This document shows, piece after piece, positions 1 to 10,119 of a stretch of 64,000 nucleotides of DNA. The DNA is taken from the NCBI GenBank assembly GCA_036490795.1, contig DASXDG010000066.1, forward strand, positions 1 to 64,000, written 5' to 3'. A model generated the notes under the pieces. The model worked only from the letters and a program-made list of their open reading frames with translations. It made no database searches and was not told the DNA's origin. How positions within the stretch are numbered: position 1 is the first letter of the stretch; each line of letters begins with the position of its first letter. Both the position numbers and the translations under genes were made by a program. Source of the stretch: JAFARZ01 sp036490795. Its GTDB lineage: Bacteria > Actinomycetota > Actinomycetes > Streptosporangiales > Streptosporangiaceae.

Positions 1-29
1 CAACCGAACGTCAACGCCGGCGCGGCGGG

Positions 30-752
30 CTAGATCTTGGTGCTGATTCTGGTGCCTAGCTCCTCGCCTTCGCAGATCCGGGCCATGACGCCGGCCGCGG
101 CTACGTCGAAGACGTGCATGGTGAGGTTCTGCTCGTTGGCTAGGACGAACGCGCTCGTGTCCATCACCTTGACGCCGAGCGCTAGCGCTTCGTCGTAGGT
201 GAGCTGACTGAACCGCACGGCCTGCGGGTTCTCGCGAGGGTCGCTGTCGTACACGCCGTCGACGCCGCGCTTGGCGACGAGCAGCGCGTCCATGTCCAGC
301 TCGAGCGCGCGCTGGACGGCCGGGTAGTCGGTGGTCACGTACGGCTGGCCGATGCCGCCTGCCAGCAGCACGATCATGCCGCGGTTCAGGTGGTGGACGG
401 CGCGCAGCCGGATGAATGGCTCGGCCACGCTGTGGATCGGTACCGCGGTCATCACCCGGACGTCGATCTCGGTCCGCGCGGTGAGCGAGCCGCGCAGCAT
501 GAGCGCGTTCATGATCGTGCCGAGCATGCCGATGTTGTCCGCCTCGGCCCGGCTGATGCCCCAGCCGTCGGCCATCCGGCCACGGAAGTAGTTGCCGCCG
601 CCGACCACGACCGCGACCTCGACCCCTAGGTCACGGACGGAAAGAACCTCATCCGCGACGCGGGCCAGGCTTGCGGGATCAACGCCCGACCCGTGCGGTC
701 CGGCGAGTGCCTCGCCGCTGAGTTTTACCAGGACCCTTTTGTAACGCGGCAC
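30..752 (-). CDS. pyrH: UMP kinase (uridylate kinase), divergent copy
   Basis: Amino-acid-kinase-fold enzyme that phosphorylates UMP to UDP in the cytoplasm. Seen: KLSGEAL near residues 10-16, the phosphate loop GGGN at 51-54, and a C-terminal VDGVYDSDP segment followed by LTYDEALALGVKVMD. Length is 240 aa, normal for the family. GTG 752 was chosen because GGGAGGGGG lies about 8 nt upstream and the protein then begins just before the first beta strand. Odd: usual PyrH has a TDT/TDS motif and ADATAISL, whereas this one reads TTDYPAVQRALE and MDTSAFVLANEQ. Upstream lies a decayed dehydrogenase instead of tsf. It may be a second, diverged pyrH. Downstream genes are outside the window. Confidence 0.88.
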   Translation of the reverse strand: MPRYKRVLVKLSGEALAGPHGSGVDPASLARVADEVLSVRDLGVEVAVVVGGGNYFRGRMADGWGISRAEADNIGMLGTIMNALMLRGSLTARTEIDVRVMTAVPIHSVAEPFIRLRAVHHLNRGMIVLLAGGIGQPYVTTDYPAVQRALELDMDALLVAKRGVDGVYDSDPRENPQAVRFSQLTYDEALALGVKVMDTSAFVLANEQNLTMHVFDVAAAGVMARICEGEELGTRISTKI

Positions 753-831
753 CGCCGGTAACCCCCTCCCGGCCACCGAGTTGGCGACCCCGGCCACGGT
801 ACCGCATGAAAGCCCGGCAAGTATTAACCAG

Positions 832-1084
832 ATGGACACCATCTCCCTCGTGACCGGCGCTGGGGCACACCGTGATCGCGACCGCACGGTCAGCGAAGAC
901 CCCGCTCCGGCTCGACGTCGCCGACCCGGCATCGGTCGCCGCGGCGGCGCGCTGGGTCGCGACCGATATGGGCGGCCCGGGTGGCAGGCCGGTGGGCGAG
1001 GGCGCGGCCAGCGTGGTGTGGGCGGTGACGCTGCCTGACGACGGCCCGGCCGGCGGTTTCTTCCGCGACGGCAAGCGCCTGCCC
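832..1084 (+). pseudogene. Decayed short-chain dehydrogenase (SDR)
   Basis: Fragments of one SDR survive in two frames. From ATG 832 the reading gives MDTISLVTGAG, the start of a Rossmann fold. After a frame change near 870 it gives LRLDVADPASVAAAA, normally around residue 60, joined directly to RWVATDMGGPGG and ending GGFFRDGKRLPW, the usual C-terminus of this SDR group. The catalytic S-Y-K region is missing. I infer a large internal deletion plus a frameshift, so this is a non-functional remnant. Confidence 0.7.
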
Positions 1085-1104
1085 TGGTACCGCCGTCAAC
1101 AGGG

Positions 1105-1722
1105 TCACCCGCTCACGTTGATCGCGGTCTTGGCGAAGTCCAGGTCCTCCGCCGTGTCCAGCAGGATCGTCGCGACGTCCGCGCGGGTGACCGAGGACGG
1201 GCTGGCGAACAACTCGGTGCTGACCCGGTAGCGGCCGCTGGCCGGCTTGTCGGTAAGCCGGTTCAGGTAGGCGATCGTCCAGTCCAGGTCGCTGCCGGAC
1301 ACGATGCGTCCTGCCTCGGCGGCGTCGGCGTAGGCGTCGGCGAACACCCGGCGGATAATCGCGATCCGCCGCCGGGGCCGGTCGCCGACGAGCGGGTACG
1401 CGCTGGTCAGCACCAGCCGGCGCACGCCGAGGTCGGTCATCTCGCTGGTAACCACCGTCAGCACGTCGGCGGTCTCGTGCGGGCCCTTACGGCCGGCCGC
1501 CGCGATGATCACGATGACGGCGTCGGCACCGTCGATCGCGGCGCGCACCGCGACGGGATCGCGCCCGTCGCCGCGCACGACAGCGGCGAGCCCGGCCGAG
1601 TCGGCGCCGAAGGCGCCCTCGGGACGGCGGGTGAAGGCGGTCATCTCATGGCCGCGCCGCTGTCCATCCCGCAGCACCAGCCGTCCGGTACGTCCGGCCG
1701 CGCCGAACACGGTAATCCTCAT
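1105..1722 (-). CDS. NAD(P)-binding atypical SDR (NmrA-like) oxidoreductase
   Basis: A 205-aa Rossmann-fold protein. The N-terminal FGAAGRTGR is the dinucleotide-binding glycine motif (G-x-x-G-x-x-G), followed by GADAVIVIIAAAG and SGSDLDWTIAYLNRLTD, typical of NmrA/HSCARG-like atypical SDRs. The substrate is unknown. ATG 1722 was chosen because GAGGAG lies 9 nt upstream; an in-frame ATG at 1737 would overlap the MarR gene. It starts 4 nt after the MarR stop, so the two are almost certainly co-transcribed and regulated by that repressor. Confidence 0.8.
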   Translation of the reverse strand: MRITVFGAAGRTGRLVLRDGQRRGHEMTAFTRRPEGAFGADSAGLAAVVRGDGRDPVAVRAAIDGADAVIVIIAAAGRKGPHETADVLTVVTSEMTDLGVRRLVLTSAYPLVGDRPRRRIAIIRRVFADAYADAAEAGRIVSGSDLDWTIAYLNRLTDKPASGRYRVSTELFASPSSVTRADVATILLDTAEDLDFAKTAINVSG

Positions 1723-1726
1723 CTCA

Positions 1727-2191
1727 TTACTCCTCATCGCGGTCAGCCTCGCGGAGCAGTTTCCGCAAGGTGTCGGAGAGCAAAGTCCCCAGTTCCCCGG
1801 TCGGGCCGCCGATCACGGCCAGCCGTTGCCGTTCGAGCTGGAGCACCGCGGCGCGCGCGGCGGTCACTGTCGCTATACCTTCTGGCGTGATCTCCAGCCG
1901 CAGGGCACGCGGATCGGCCGGGTTGCTGCCCCGCGTGACCAGCCCGGCCTGCTCCAGGGCGCGGGCGAGCTTGGAGACGAACATCGGCTCCAGCCCGGTG
2001 TAGTCGGCCAGTTCGCGCTGGCTCGGCTGCGCCCCGCCGCTGGACATGCCGTGCAATGACGCGAGCACGGAGTACTGGGCGGAGGTCAGGCCATGCGGCG
2101 CGAGCTCCCGGTCCAGCTGGCCTCGCCACTTCACGGCGAGTCGCCAGACCAGGTAGCCCGTGGACGGCGGCGGATCGAACGATGGAGCCAT
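1727..2191 (-). CDS. MarR-family transcriptional regulator
   Basis: A 154-aa winged-helix regulator. The core runs from LTSAQYSVLASLHG through the recognition region QRELADYTGLEPMFVSKLARALEQAGLV, to the wing (GSNPADPRALRLEITPEG). First gene of a two-gene operon with the oxidoreductase. In-frame ATGs exist at 2221 and 2206, but both lie inside the perfect inverted repeat at 2197-2229. I placed the start at ATG 2191 so that the repeat acts as an operator in the leader. Likely an autorepressor answering a small hydrophobic or reactive ligand (family knowledge). Confidence 0.82.
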   Translation of the reverse strand: MAPSFDPPPSTGYLVWRLAVKWRGQLDRELAPHGLTSAQYSVLASLHGMSSGGAQPSQRELADYTGLEPMFVSKLARALEQAGLVTRGSNPADPRALRLEITPEGIATVTAARAAVLQLERQRLAVIGGPTGELGTLLSDTLRKLLREADRDEE

Positions 2192-2196
2192 GCCAT

Positions 2197-2229
2197 CAAT
2201 ATACATGTTTATTGTAACCATGTATATTG
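2197..2229. promoter_or_regulatory. Inverted-repeat operator of the MarR operon
   Basis: Perfect 11-nt arms CAATATACATG (2197-2207) and CATGTATATTG (2219-2229) are separated by 11 AT-rich nt. Placement directly before the proposed MarR start suggests autoregulation. Confidence 0.75.
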
Positions 2230-2254
2230 CGTTGTTGTTATAAGGTCAATAGAA

Positions 2255-2264
2255 TGTCATGACA
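2255..2264. promoter_or_regulatory. Putative GntR operator before gntR (TGTCATGACA)
   Basis: A perfect 10-nt palindrome 37 nt upstream of the gntR start. The same TGTCNNGACA core recurs at 9490-9499 before iolG, which supports a shared operator for the inositol regulator. Confidence 0.55.
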
Positions 2265-2301
2265 ATATGAACTACGATAAGCCCTCTGTTATGCTCCAGC
2301 C

Positions 2302-3039
2302 ATGAACCATCTGCGGCCGATCGACCGCAACAGTCCCGTTCCGCTGTACTTCCAGATCGCGGAGAACCTCAAGCAGGCGATCACCGAGGGGACGCTGAAG
2401 CCAGGCGAGCGGCTCGACAACGAGCTCGATCTGACCGAACGGCTCGGCGTGAGCAGGCCAACCGTGCGGCAGGCGGTCCAGCGGCTCGTGGACCAGGGCC
2501 TCGTGGTCAGGCGCCGCGGCGTCGGCACCGTGGTCGTCGCGCCGCGCATTCTCCGGGCTGTCGCCCTGACCAGTCTTTACGATGACCTCGCGGCGAGCGG
2601 CCGGCAGCCGGCCAGCACCGTGCTCGATGTCAGCAGCATGCCCGCCGACGACTACATCGCGGCGGTGCTGTCGGTACCGGCGGGCAGCGCCGTGCTTTCG
2701 GTGGAGCGGCTCAGGCTCGCGGACGGCACGCCGCTGGCGCTCATGCACAACTACCTGCCCGCCGGGCTACTGCGCGGGGAACCGAAGGACGCGCTGGAGA
2801 AGAACGGCCTGTACGAGCTGCTGCGCAGCCAAGGGGTGCAGCTACACGCGGGGGACCAGGTGATCGGGGCGCGCAAGGTCACCTCGTACGAGGCCAAGCT
2901 GCTCGAGGCGCCACGCACCGCGACCGTGCTCACCATGATCAGGACGTCCTTCGACCAGAATGGCACTCCGGTCGAGCACGGCAGTCACGCCTATCTCGCC
3001 GAGCGCTACTCCTTCCGGATGACCCTGGTCGCGCACTAG
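2302..3039 (+). CDS. GntR/HutC-family regulator, likely of inositol catabolism
   Basis: A 245-aa regulator. Residues 10-75 form the GntR winged helix (PLYFQIAENLKQAI, then LGVSRPTVRQAVQRLVDQGLV). Residues about 95-240 form a UTRA ligand domain ending with the typical YSFRMTLVAH. It converges on iolD with only 3 nt between the stop codons, so it probably controls the adjacent iol operon. TATGCT at 2290-2295, 6 nt before the ATG, with no Shine-Dalgarno, suggests a leaderless transcript. A shared TGTCNNGACA motif occurs here and at iolG. The ligand, perhaps an inositol intermediate, is inferred. Confidence 0.88.
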   Translation: MNHLRPIDRNSPVPLYFQIAENLKQAITEGTLKPGERLDNELDLTERLGVSRPTVRQAVQRLVDQGLVVRRRGVGTVVVAPRILRAVALTSLYDDLAASGRQPASTVLDVSSMPADDYIAAVLSVPAGSAVLSVERLRLADGTPLALMHNYLPAGLLRGEPKDALEKNGLYELLRSQGVQLHAGDQVIGARKVTSYEAKLLEAPRTATVLTMIRTSFDQNGTPVEHGSHAYLAERYSFRMTLVAH

Positions 3040-3042
3040 AGA

Positions 3043-4910
<1,868 letters not shown>

Positions 4911-4914
<4 letters not shown>

Positions 4915-5705
4915 CAGTTCCCCCTGATCCAGGAATGGGCCGGGTCTTCGCGGATCAGCCATTCGCGCTTGCCCGGGCCCGCCATCACGTTCAGGTAGTA
5001 GAGGTCGTAGCCGGGCACAGCCATCGCCGGGCCGTGGTACCCGTAGGGGATCAGCACCACGTCGCCGCTGCGCACCTCGGCGAGCACCGCCGCGGCTTTC
5101 AGGTATCCCATCCCTGGTCCGGCCGGGCCGTCCGCCACTTCGAAGTAATAGATTTCTTCCAGAACTGACTCGTGTGCTTGTTCTGTATCGTGCTTGTGCG
5201 GGGGGTAAGAGGACCAGTTGCCAGCCGGGGTGATCACTTCGCAGGCGATCAGCCGGTCGGCGTCGAGCACGTCCGGGGTGGCGAAGTTGTTCACCTGCCG
5301 CGTGCATACCCCGCCGCCGCGCTGCTCCACCCGCACCTGGTCCGCGGCGATATAGCGGAACGGTAGCTCGCGCCCCGCCCGAGCCCGGGCCAGCGCGAAC
5401 TTGCCTTCGGCGTGGGCGAACCGGCCGCCGGCCGCGCTGGTTAGCCGGAAGCCGGTCGCAACCGGGAGGTACGCGGAGTCGGTCACGCCGGCGAATACGT
5501 TCGCGCGGCCGGTCAGCTCGGCCTCGCCCGCGTCGGACTCCACCGTGCACGAGCCGGCCAGCGGCACCACGACCACTTCGTCCAGATCCGTCCCGGCGGT
5601 ATGCGTGCCGCCCGGCGCCAGCGTGACGATCTCCAGCCCGGAGTACCCCCATCCCGCGGTCTCCGGTGTTATTTTCGCGGCTTGCGGACGGTACCAGGAA
5701 CTCAC
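4911..5705 (-). CDS. iolB: 5-deoxy-glucuronate isomerase
   Basis: Cupin-fold isomerase converting 5-deoxy-glucuronate to 5-dehydro-2-deoxygluconate. 264 aa. Seen: the metal-binding segment GNWSSYPPHKHD, then EEIYYFEV in the second cupin half, and VLIPYGYHGPAMAVPGYDLYYLNVMAGP near the end, all diagnostic of IolB. GTG 5705 overlaps the preceding aldolase stop by 4 nt (GTGA); no other start fits as well. Fifth gene of the operon. Confidence 0.95.
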
Positions 5706-6586
5706 GAGTGAACCAGGGCGCACGCGGCGTCCACGGCGGCGGCTACGTCGCCGTCCTCGGGGTAGAGCAGCGTCCGGCCGACGACGAAGCCGCGCACGCC
5801 GGGCTGGGCGAGCGCCGCTTTCCAGCGGGCGTACGCCTGGTCCGCGGGGCCGTCCGGGTCGCCGCCGAGCAGCAGCACCGGCAGTGTGGTCGCCGCCATC
5901 ACCTCCGCCATGTCGTCGAGAACCGGGAGCTTCAGCCAGGTGTACCCGCTGGTCGCGCCCAGGCCGGAGGCGATCGCGACCGACTTGATGACCGCCTGGG
6001 CGGACAGGTCGTTCACCACCGTGCCGTCGACCCGGCGGCTGATGAACGGCTCGAGCATCGCGATCAGCTGCCGGGAGCCCAGGTCGGTGACCGCCCGTGC
6101 CGCCCATTCCAGCGTCCTGACCGTACCCGGATCGGCGGGGTCGATGCGGGTCAGCATCTTGCCGCCGTCCAGGCCCATCGAGGAGATCGTCGCGGGGTCG
6201 TAGCCGGTGAACCTGTCGTCCAGTTCGAAACTGGACCCGTGCAGGCCGCCGCGGTTCATCGAGCCGATCACCACCTTGTCGTCGAGCGCGCCGAGCAGCA
6301 GCAGGTCCTCGACGATGTCGGCGGTGGCCAGCAGCCCGTCCACACCGGGGCGGCTCAGCGCGGTGAGCAGCCGGGCGAGCAGGTCATAGCGGTCGGCCAT
6401 CGCGCCGGGCACGCCGCGCACGCCGAGCGCGCCGCGCGCCGGATGATCGGCCGCCACGATCATCAGGCGGCCGTCGGCACGCAGCAGCGGGCGCCGCTTA
6501 CGGCCGGCCGCGCGCGCCGAGATCAGCTCGGGGGAGCGGGCCCGCTGCTCGCGGAGTTCGGCGAACCTGCCGGCCAGGCCGGTCAC
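5702..6586 (-). CDS. Cgl0158-like (beta/alpha)8 aldolase of the iol operon
   Basis: A 294-aa barrel protein of the group found beside iolC in actinobacteria. Seen: LMIVAADHPARGALGV near the N-terminus, GLDGGKMLTRID (K a candidate Schiff-base lysine), SGYTWLKLP and VLLLGGDPDGP near the C-terminus. By context it most likely cleaves 2-deoxy-5-keto-gluconate 6-phosphate, the IolJ step, because no other IolJ candidate is present. GTG 6586 overlaps the iolC stop (GTGA). Function is inferred from family and operon, not proven. Confidence 0.8.
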   Translation of the reverse strand: MTGLAGRFAELREQRARSPELISARAAGRKRRPLLRADGRLMIVAADHPARGALGVRGVPGAMADRYDLLARLLTALSRPGVDGLLATADIVEDLLLLGALDDKVVIGSMNRGGLHGSSFELDDRFTGYDPATISSMGLDGGKMLTRIDPADPGTVRTLEWAARAVTDLGSRQLIAMLEPFISRRVDGTVVNDLSAQAVIKSVAIASGLGATSGYTWLKLPVLDDMAEVMAATTLPVLLLGGDPDGPADQAYARWKAALAQPGVRGFVVGRTLLYPEDGDVAAAVDAACALVHS

Positions 6587-7527
6587 TGGTCCGCCAGGAA
6601 ACGCTCGACCTCGGCGGTGGTCGGCATCGCGGACGAGCACTCCAGCTTCGTGGTCACGATCGCGCCTGCCGCGTTGGCGAACCGGATCGTCCGCTCCAGC
6701 GGCCAGCCCGCCAGCAGGCCGTGGCAGAGCGCGCCGCCGAAGCCGTCGCCGGCCCCGATGCCGTTCACCACGTCCACCTTGACCGGCGGCACGGTTATCT
6801 CGTCGGATCTGGTCCGCGCGTACACCCCGGCCGGTCCCTGCTTGACGATCGCCAGCTCCACCCCGCTGTCCAGCAGCGCGCCTGCCGCCGCGCGGGCATC
6901 GCTGGTGCCGACCGCCGTCTGGCACTCGTCCTGATTGCCGACCGCGACATCCACGTGCGGCAGCGCGGCCCGCACCTGCTCGCGCGCGGCCTCGCGCGAT
7001 GGCCAGAAGGACGGCCGGTAGTCCAGGTCGAGGACGGTGAACTGCTTCCTGTCCCTGGCGTGCCAGGCCGCGAAGTGAGCCGCGCGGCTCGGCTCCTGGG
7101 ACAAGCCGGTGACAGTGGCCCAGAATAGGCGTGTCGTTCTGATCTCATCTATAGGCAGTTCGGCGGCGGGGATCTCCAGGTCCGGTGCCTTCGGGTAGCG
7201 GTAGAACCAGATGGGGAAGTGGTCGGGCGGGAAGATCTCGCAGAACGTGACCGGGGTGGGCAGCCCGGGCACCGCGTGCACGAACGCGTCGTCGACGCCG
7301 AAGCCGCGCAGCGCCGTGTGCACGTACTCGCCGAACGGGTCGTCGCCGGTCCTGGTGATGACCGCGGCGCGGTGGCCGTGCCTGGCCGCGGCGACGGCGA
7401 CGTTCGTGGCGCTACCGCCGAGGAACCTGGCGAACGTCTCGACGTCGGCCAGGCCCACCCCGCTCTGCAGCGGGTAGATGTCCACCCCGACCCGGCCGAC
7501 GGTGAGCACGTCGTAGGCGCCGGTCAC
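6583..7527 (-). CDS. iolC: 5-dehydro-2-deoxygluconokinase (PfkB family)
   Basis: Phosphorylates 5-dehydro-2-deoxygluconate. 314 aa with PfkB hallmarks: GGSATNVAVAAARHG around residues 36-50 and the catalytic/anion-hole motif GIGAGDGFGGAL around 258-270, with Asp of GAGD as base. The middle segment FYRYPKAPDLEI is typical of IolC. The start GTG 7527 overlaps the previous gene's stop by 4 nt (GTGA). Third gene of the operon. Confidence 0.93.
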   Translation of the reverse strand: MTGAYDVLTVGRVGVDIYPLQSGVGLADVETFARFLGGSATNVAVAAARHGHRAAVITRTGDDPFGEYVHTALRGFGVDDAFVHAVPGLPTPVTFCEIFPPDHFPIWFYRYPKAPDLEIPAAELPIDEIRTTRLFWATVTGLSQEPSRAAHFAAWHARDRKQFTVLDLDYRPSFWPSREAAREQVRAALPHVDVAVGNQDECQTAVGTSDARAAAGALLDSGVELAIVKQGPAGVYARTRSDEITVPPVKVDVVNGIGAGDGFGGALCHGLLAGWPLERTIRFANAAGAIVTTKLECSSAMPTTAEVERFLADQ

Positions 7528-8417
7528 AGCAGCGTCCTCAGGTAGTCCAGGCTGGCTCTGACGTCCTTGACCGGGCCCTCGCCAGTCGGTTCGGCCGGCA
7601 GGATCGTGTCCTGCTCGAGCACATACCAGCCCTGGTAGCCGCTGGCTTCCAGCGCCGCCACGACGCCTGCCACGTTCACGTCGCCGTGACCGAGCGGCCG
7701 GTACAGGCCGGCCGCGACGCCCTCGGTGTAGCTGATCCGCTGGCCGGCGACCTGGCGGGCCACCGTCAGGCTGACGTCCTTGAGATGCACGTGGCCGATC
7801 CGGTGCGGCACCTGGCTGGCGAGGCCGGCCGGATCGGTGCCGCCGATCAGCAGGTGCCCGGTGTCCAGGCAGACCTGCACCGTGCTGCCGTCGAGGACCG
7901 CTTGCACGTCGTCCCTGGTTTCCACCATCGTCCCGACGTGCGGATGCAGCGTGGTGGCGAAACCTCGGCCGGCGGCGTGGGCGGCGACGCGGTCCAGGTT
8001 GGCCAGCAGCGTCCGCCAGCCGGTTCGGCCGAGCACCGGCCGGCCCTCGTAGCCGTCCCGGCCGGTAGCGGCGGCGAGCACCAGCACCGGGTCTTCGGCG
8101 CCGAAGCCGTCAAGCGCGCGGTCCACGTCGATGACCGGGTCGATGGCCGGATCGTGCAGCACGGCGGGGACGAAGCCGCCGGCCGCGGTGAGGTCGTACT
8201 GGTCCAGGAGCCTGGCGCGTTCGGCCGGGTCGGCGGGCAGGTAGCCGTCCGGGCCGGATTCGGTCGCGGTCAGCCCGAGCCCGCGCATTTCGCTCAGCAC
8301 CCGGCCGGCCGGCAGCTGATAGCCCCAGCCGGGTACCTCGCAGACCCCCCAGGAAATCGGCGCTCCCGCGATCCGCCCCGCTGTGCTTGTTACTGTGCTT
8401 ATTACCGGGCTCGTCAC
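7524..8417 (-). CDS. Inosose dehydratase-like TIM-barrel protein (IolE type)
   Basis: A 297-aa xylose-isomerase-like barrel. Seen: GAPISWGVCEVPGWGYQ at the N-terminus (typical of IolE and relatives), HPHVGTMVET, VCLDTGHLLIGG and IGHVHLKDV, which carry the metal-binding His, Asp and Glu of this fold. It sits directly after iolG, where an IolE dehydratase is expected, and the operon has no other candidate. GTG 8417 overlaps the iolG stop (GTGA). IolH or IolI activity cannot be excluded. Confidence 0.8.
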   Translation of the reverse strand: MTSPVISTVTSTAGRIAGAPISWGVCEVPGWGYQLPAGRVLSEMRGLGLTATESGPDGYLPADPAERARLLDQYDLTAAGGFVPAVLHDPAIDPVIDVDRALDGFGAEDPVLVLAAATGRDGYEGRPVLGRTGWRTLLANLDRVAAHAAGRGFATTLHPHVGTMVETRDDVQAVLDGSTVQVCLDTGHLLIGGTDPAGLASQVPHRIGHVHLKDVSLTVARQVAGQRISYTEGVAAGLYRPLGHGDVNVAGVVAALEASGYQGWYVLEQDTILPAEPTGEGPVKDVRASLDYLRTLL

Positions 8418-9415
8418 CGGCGCACCTCGCGGATCTGCACCGGCTCGCCTCGGTGCCTGGACAGCTCGCACGCCTGCGCCACGTAGAACGCTTCGAGCGC
8501 GTCCTGCGGTGTGCACGGGCTGGGCACGCGGCCCGCGACCACGTCGGTGAACGCCGTGAGTTCCGCTACATAGGCGTCGTGGAATCGCTCCATGAACTGC
8601 CGGTACGCCGGGCCGCCAGGGAACGTGACGCCGGGATCGGCCGACCGCAGCGGCATCCGGTCGTCCAGCCCCGCGCAGACGCTGCCCTTTTCGCCGAGCA
8701 GCTCGAGTCGCACGTCGTAGCCGCCGGCGTTGTACCTGGTGCAGGAAACCAGCGCGATCGTGCCGTCGTCCATGGTCAGCATCGCGGACGCGGTGTCCAC
8801 GTCGCCCGCGGCCTTGAAGAACTCCTCGCCGCGGTTGGCGCCGACCGCGTACGCGCTGGTCACCTCGCGCCCGCTGACCCAGCGGATCGCGTCGAAATCG
8901 TGCACCGCGCAGTCGCGGAAGATACCGCCGGACCCGGGGATGTAATCGGCGGGCGGCGGTGCCGCGTCCAGCGTCGTGGACCTGATCGTGTGCAGCCAGC
9001 CCAGCGTCCCGTCCCGCGCGGTCTCGCGTGCCGCGCGGAAGCCGGCGTCGAACCGACGCTGGAAGCCGATCTGCACCGCGGAAGTGCCCCCGCTGACCTG
9101 CTTGATCACCTCGAGCGTGCCGTCGATATCGGGCGCCACCGGCTTCTCGCAGAACACGGGCAGGCCCTTTTCCACACCGAGGCGGATCAGCTCGGGGTGC
9201 GTGCCGGTGGTGGTCGCGATGACGAGGGCGTCGACGCCGGCGGCCAGCAGGTCCTGCGCGGAGTCCGCGGTCTCGGTGCCGAGCCGCCGGGCTACATCCT
9301 GGGCACGGGCAAGGTCCGCGTCGCTGATGACGACGGAGTCGACTCCGGGCAGCCCGCGCAGCGTGGCCGCGTGGAACGCGCCGATCCGCCCGGCGCCGAT
9401 GAGTCCGATGCGCAT
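8414..9415 (-). CDS. iolG: Inositol 2-dehydrogenase (Gfo/Idh/MocA family)
   Basis: Oxidises myo-inositol to scyllo-inosose with NAD. 333 aa. Rossmann motif GLIGAGRIG at residues 4-12; the family signature EKPVAP (Lys is catalytic) near residue 92; FQRRFDAGF and GGIFRDCAVHDFDAIRW with the catalytic Asp-x3-His type arrangement. First gene of the operon. A TTGACA -35-like box and a GntR-type inverted repeat lie just upstream (9450-9500). Confidence 0.93.
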   Translation of the reverse strand: MRIGLIGAGRIGAFHAATLRGLPGVDSVVISDADLARAQDVARRLGTETADSAQDLLAAGVDALVIATTTGTHPELIRLGVEKGLPVFCEKPVAPDIDGTLEVIKQVSGGTSAVQIGFQRRFDAGFRAARETARDGTLGWLHTIRSTTLDAAPPPADYIPGSGGIFRDCAVHDFDAIRWVSGREVTSAYAVGANRGEEFFKAAGDVDTASAMLTMDDGTIALVSCTRYNAGGYDVRLELLGEKGSVCAGLDDRMPLRSADPGVTFPGGPAYRQFMERFHDAYVAELTAFTDVVAGRVPSPCTPQDALEAFYVAQACELSRHRGEPVQIREVRR

Positions 9416-9449
9416 GCGCTTCCTCTGGTTGCGGTTGGGTTTACCCAGC

Positions 9450-9500
9450 TTGTTATGCCCCAGAAGACCTTGTCAAGATGATGTCCTTATGTCAGGACAT
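9450..9500 (-). promoter_or_regulatory. iol operon promoter with putative GntR operator
   Basis: On the minus strand there is a TTGACA (9471-9476) and, 15 nt on, TAACAA (9450-9455), resembling -35 and -10 boxes. Just upstream, an inverted repeat with arms ATGTCCT (9481-9487) and AGGACAT (9494-9500) contains TGTCAGGACA, matching the TGTCNNGACA site before gntR. The operator would block polymerase at the -35 region. The spacer is short, so promoter assignment is tentative. Confidence 0.6.
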
Positions 9501-9501
9501 A

Positions 9502-9553
9502 CTGTTCAGCGGACACTGTTCAGCGGACGCTGTTCAGCGGTCGTGCTCAGCGG
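9502..9553. repeat. 14-nt tandem repeat after ppa
   Basis: CTGTTCAGCGG occurs at 9502, 9516 and 9530 with an exact 14-nt period. A fourth degenerate copy overlaps the last codons of ppa. It fills the space between ppa and the iol promoter. Confidence 0.8.
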
Positions 9554-10044
9554 TCGTGGTGGCCCAGTTCCGCGAAGCGCTCGCGGCACGCCTCCACCTG
9601 TTCCTCGGCGGCCGCCCGGTTGGCCCAGGCCTCGGCCTGTACTGACTTGCCTGGCTCCAGTTCCTTGTAGACCTCGAAGAAGTGCTGGATCTCCAGCCGG
9701 TCGAAGGTGGGTACGTCGCCGATGTCGGTCAGGTGCGCGTTCCGCGGGTCGCGGGCCGGTACGCACAGGACCTTGTCATCCAGGCCCTTCTCGTCCCGCA
9801 TCCGGAACATGCCGATGACCCGGCAGGTGATCAGGCAGCCAGGAAACGTCGGCTCATCGAGCAGCACGAGCGCGTCGAGCGGATCCCCGTCATCGGCGAG
9901 CGTATCCTCGATGAAGCCGTAGTCGGACGGGTACCTGGTGGACGTGAACAGCATGCGGTCCAGCCGGATCCGCCCGGTTTCGTGATCCATCTCATACTTG
10001 TTGCGCTGTCCCTTGGGGATCTCGATGAGGACTTCAACTTCCAC
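9547..10044 (-). CDS. ppa: Inorganic pyrophosphatase (family I)
   Basis: Cytoplasmic Mg-dependent hydrolase of pyrophosphate. 165 aa, the usual bacterial length. Seen: EIPKGQRNKYE at residues 8-18, DYGFIEDTLADDGDPLDALV with the catalytic Asp cluster (DGDPLD), and the later KVLCVPARDPR. Divergent from dacB with a 75-nt gap. Gene order ppa/dacB/DUF2342/tilS/hpt/ftsH is the ordinary actinobacterial arrangement. Confidence 0.96.
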   Translation of the reverse strand: MEVEVLIEIPKGQRNKYEMDHETGRIRLDRMLFTSTRYPSDYGFIEDTLADDGDPLDALVLLDEPTFPGCLITCRVIGMFRMRDEKGLDDKVLCVPARDPRNAHLTDIGDVPTFDRLEIQHFFEVYKELEPGKSVQAEAWANRAAAEEQVEACRERFAELGHHDR

Positions 10045-10119
10045 GGGTTTAACTCCAGCCCCTCGCCGGTAATTATCTCTGCTGCATTAGCTCGTCCATT
10101 CTCCCTGAGGTGATAGTTG

